This document shows positions 4,778 through 5,141 of a stretch of DNA of 5,141 bases, piece by piece. Each line of letters starts with the position of its first letter. The stretch's first letter is position 1. The notes beneath the pieces were generated by a model. That model had not been told where the DNA came from. It did no database searches and was given only the letters and a program-made list of their open reading frames with translations. Where the stretch lies: positions 1 through 5,141 of the forward strand of contig CANQSE010000159.1 in the NCBI GenBank assembly GCA_947626405.1, written 5' to 3'. This stretch comes from an uncultured Acetatifactor sp. GTDB lineage: Bacteria > Bacillota > Clostridia > Lachnospirales > Lachnospiraceae. Made by a program: the position numbers and the translations under genes.

Positions 4778-5141
4778 ATGGGAATGACGATGACGCAGAA
4801 AATCCTGGCCGCTGCCGCAGGGCTGGATAAGGTGGAGGCCGGACAGCTTATAGAAGCTGATCTCGACCTTGTGCTCGGAAATGACATCACAAGTCCGGTC
4901 GCGATAAAGGAGATGGATAAATTCACGAAAAAATGCGTGTTTGACAAGGATAAGATCGCACTTGTGCCGGATCATTTCGTGCCGAACAAAGACATCAAAT
5001 CCGCGGAGCACTGCAAATGCGTGAGGGAATTTGCGAAGAAAAACGATATAACAAACTATTTTGAAGTCGGTGAGATGGGAATCGAGCACGCCCTGCTTCC
5101 GGAGAAGGGCGTGCTCGATTCCCATCTCACCGACTTCAAAA
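4778..5141 (+). CDS. leuC: 3-isopropylmalate dehydratase large subunit, N-terminal part (3' end outside window, last ~31 bases probably artefactual)
   Basis: LeuC, with LeuD, isomerises 2-isopropylmalate to 3-isopropylmalate using a [4Fe-4S] cluster (leucine biosynthesis, cytoplasm). Family wording is clear: MTQKILA (5-11), [10 protein letters not shown] (34-43), [18 protein letters not shown] (62-79) and [18 protein letters not shown] (94-111). The Fe-S cysteines lie far downstream, beyond this window; the family is about 420 residues. The first in-frame ATG after the TAG at 4772-4774 is 4778, with a purine-rich GGAAAGGACGGAAG stretch (4756-4769) upstream. After Gly111 (bases 5108-5110) the family continues with a hydrophobic VVPGD-type block, but here the frame reads [10 protein letters not shown], which is simply the reverse complement of the preceding DNA. 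Treat the gene as genuine to about 5110 only. Confidence 0.9.
   Translation, partial: MGMTMTQKILAAAAGLDKVEAGQLIEADLDLVLGNDITSPVAIKEMDKFTKKCVFDKDKIALVPDHFVPNKDIKSAEHCKCVREFAKKNDITNYFEVGEMGIEHALLPEKGVLDSHLTDFK
5059..5141. repeat. 36-bp perfect palindrome at the window end (probable snap-back artefact)
   Basis: Bases 5059-5094 are the exact reverse complement of 5106-5141, with an 11-nt loop (5095-5105). The left arm codes for conserved LeuC residues, so it is the original and the right arm the copy. The native sequence already carries a small inverted repeat, GCCCT (5090-5094) and AGGGC (5106-5110), able to fold a 3' end back and prime copying of its own strand. The palindrome runs to the last base of the window, as expected at a contig end. 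A genuine biological hairpin end is unlikely because it would interrupt leuC. Confidence 0.9.

Noticed and set aside
4745..5125. Minus-strand open frame of 126 codons opposite leuC.
   Set aside because: It is antisense to well-conserved LeuC sequence, and its start lies in the artefactual palindrome.
5059..5141. A real biological hairpin end (linear replicon telomere) or a palindromic regulatory site.
   Set aside because: The palindrome interrupts a conserved housekeeping gene mid-domain, uses a native 5-bp microhomology as seed, and runs exactly to the end of the sequence, all of which fit a technical snap-back better.
1..5141. CRISPR arrays, tRNA/rRNA genes, transposase genes, prophage genes.
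   Set aside because: No regularly spaced repeats, cloverleaf folds, rRNA motifs or transposase/phage protein signatures were seen on either strand.

Overview
The window looks like ordinary chromosomal DNA of a Gram-positive anaerobe of class Clostridia, probably family Lachnospiraceae. This is inferred from the protein wording (the histidine kinase subfamily, the PssA/Psd pair and a LeuC N-terminus of clostridial type), mid-range GC content, strong AGGAGG-type ribosome binding sites and tightly packed same-strand genes. No species can be named from sequence alone. All recognised genes are on the + strand.

Layout. (1) 1-1079: the 3' part of a membrane sensor histidine kinase whose start lies before the window. 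(2) 1080-1173: a short gap holding a good promoter inside an imperfect inverted repeat. (3) 1174-4426: a four-gene lipid operon with overlapping or nearly touching genes: a PAP2-superfamily membrane phosphatase/phosphotransferase, a flippase-like integral membrane protein (LPG_synthase_TM family), phosphatidylserine synthase (pssA) and phosphatidylserine decarboxylase (psd). The last two carry out the classical two steps from CDP-diacylglycerol to phosphatidylethanolamine. The first two probably supply lipid-headgroup dephosphorylation or transfer and lipid transbilayer movement, but their substrates cannot be read from sequence. (4) 4428-4625: a 198-nt element with perfect 14-bp terminal inverted repeats and a long, nearly perfect internal stem. 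It starts one base after the psd stop codon and may be a small mobile repeat (MITE-like) or a structured RNA. (5) 4626-4777: the leader of the next gene, with an extended -10-like sequence and two compact hairpins, one of them terminator-like. (6) 4778-5141: the N-terminal quarter of leuC, the large subunit of 3-isopropylmalate dehydratase (leucine biosynthesis).

The last 83 bases form an almost complete palindrome: 36-bp perfect arms around an 11-nt loop. The last 31-35 bases are a reverse-complement copy of the leuC sequence just before them, and the reading frame leaves the LeuC consensus exactly where the copy begins. This is best explained as a snap-back (self-primed) chimera or fold-back assembly error at a contig end, so the last roughly 31 bases should not be trusted as native sequence.

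The most interesting possibly undescribed item is the 198-nt structured element. The PAP2-flippase-pssA-psd gene arrangement is a secondary point of interest.
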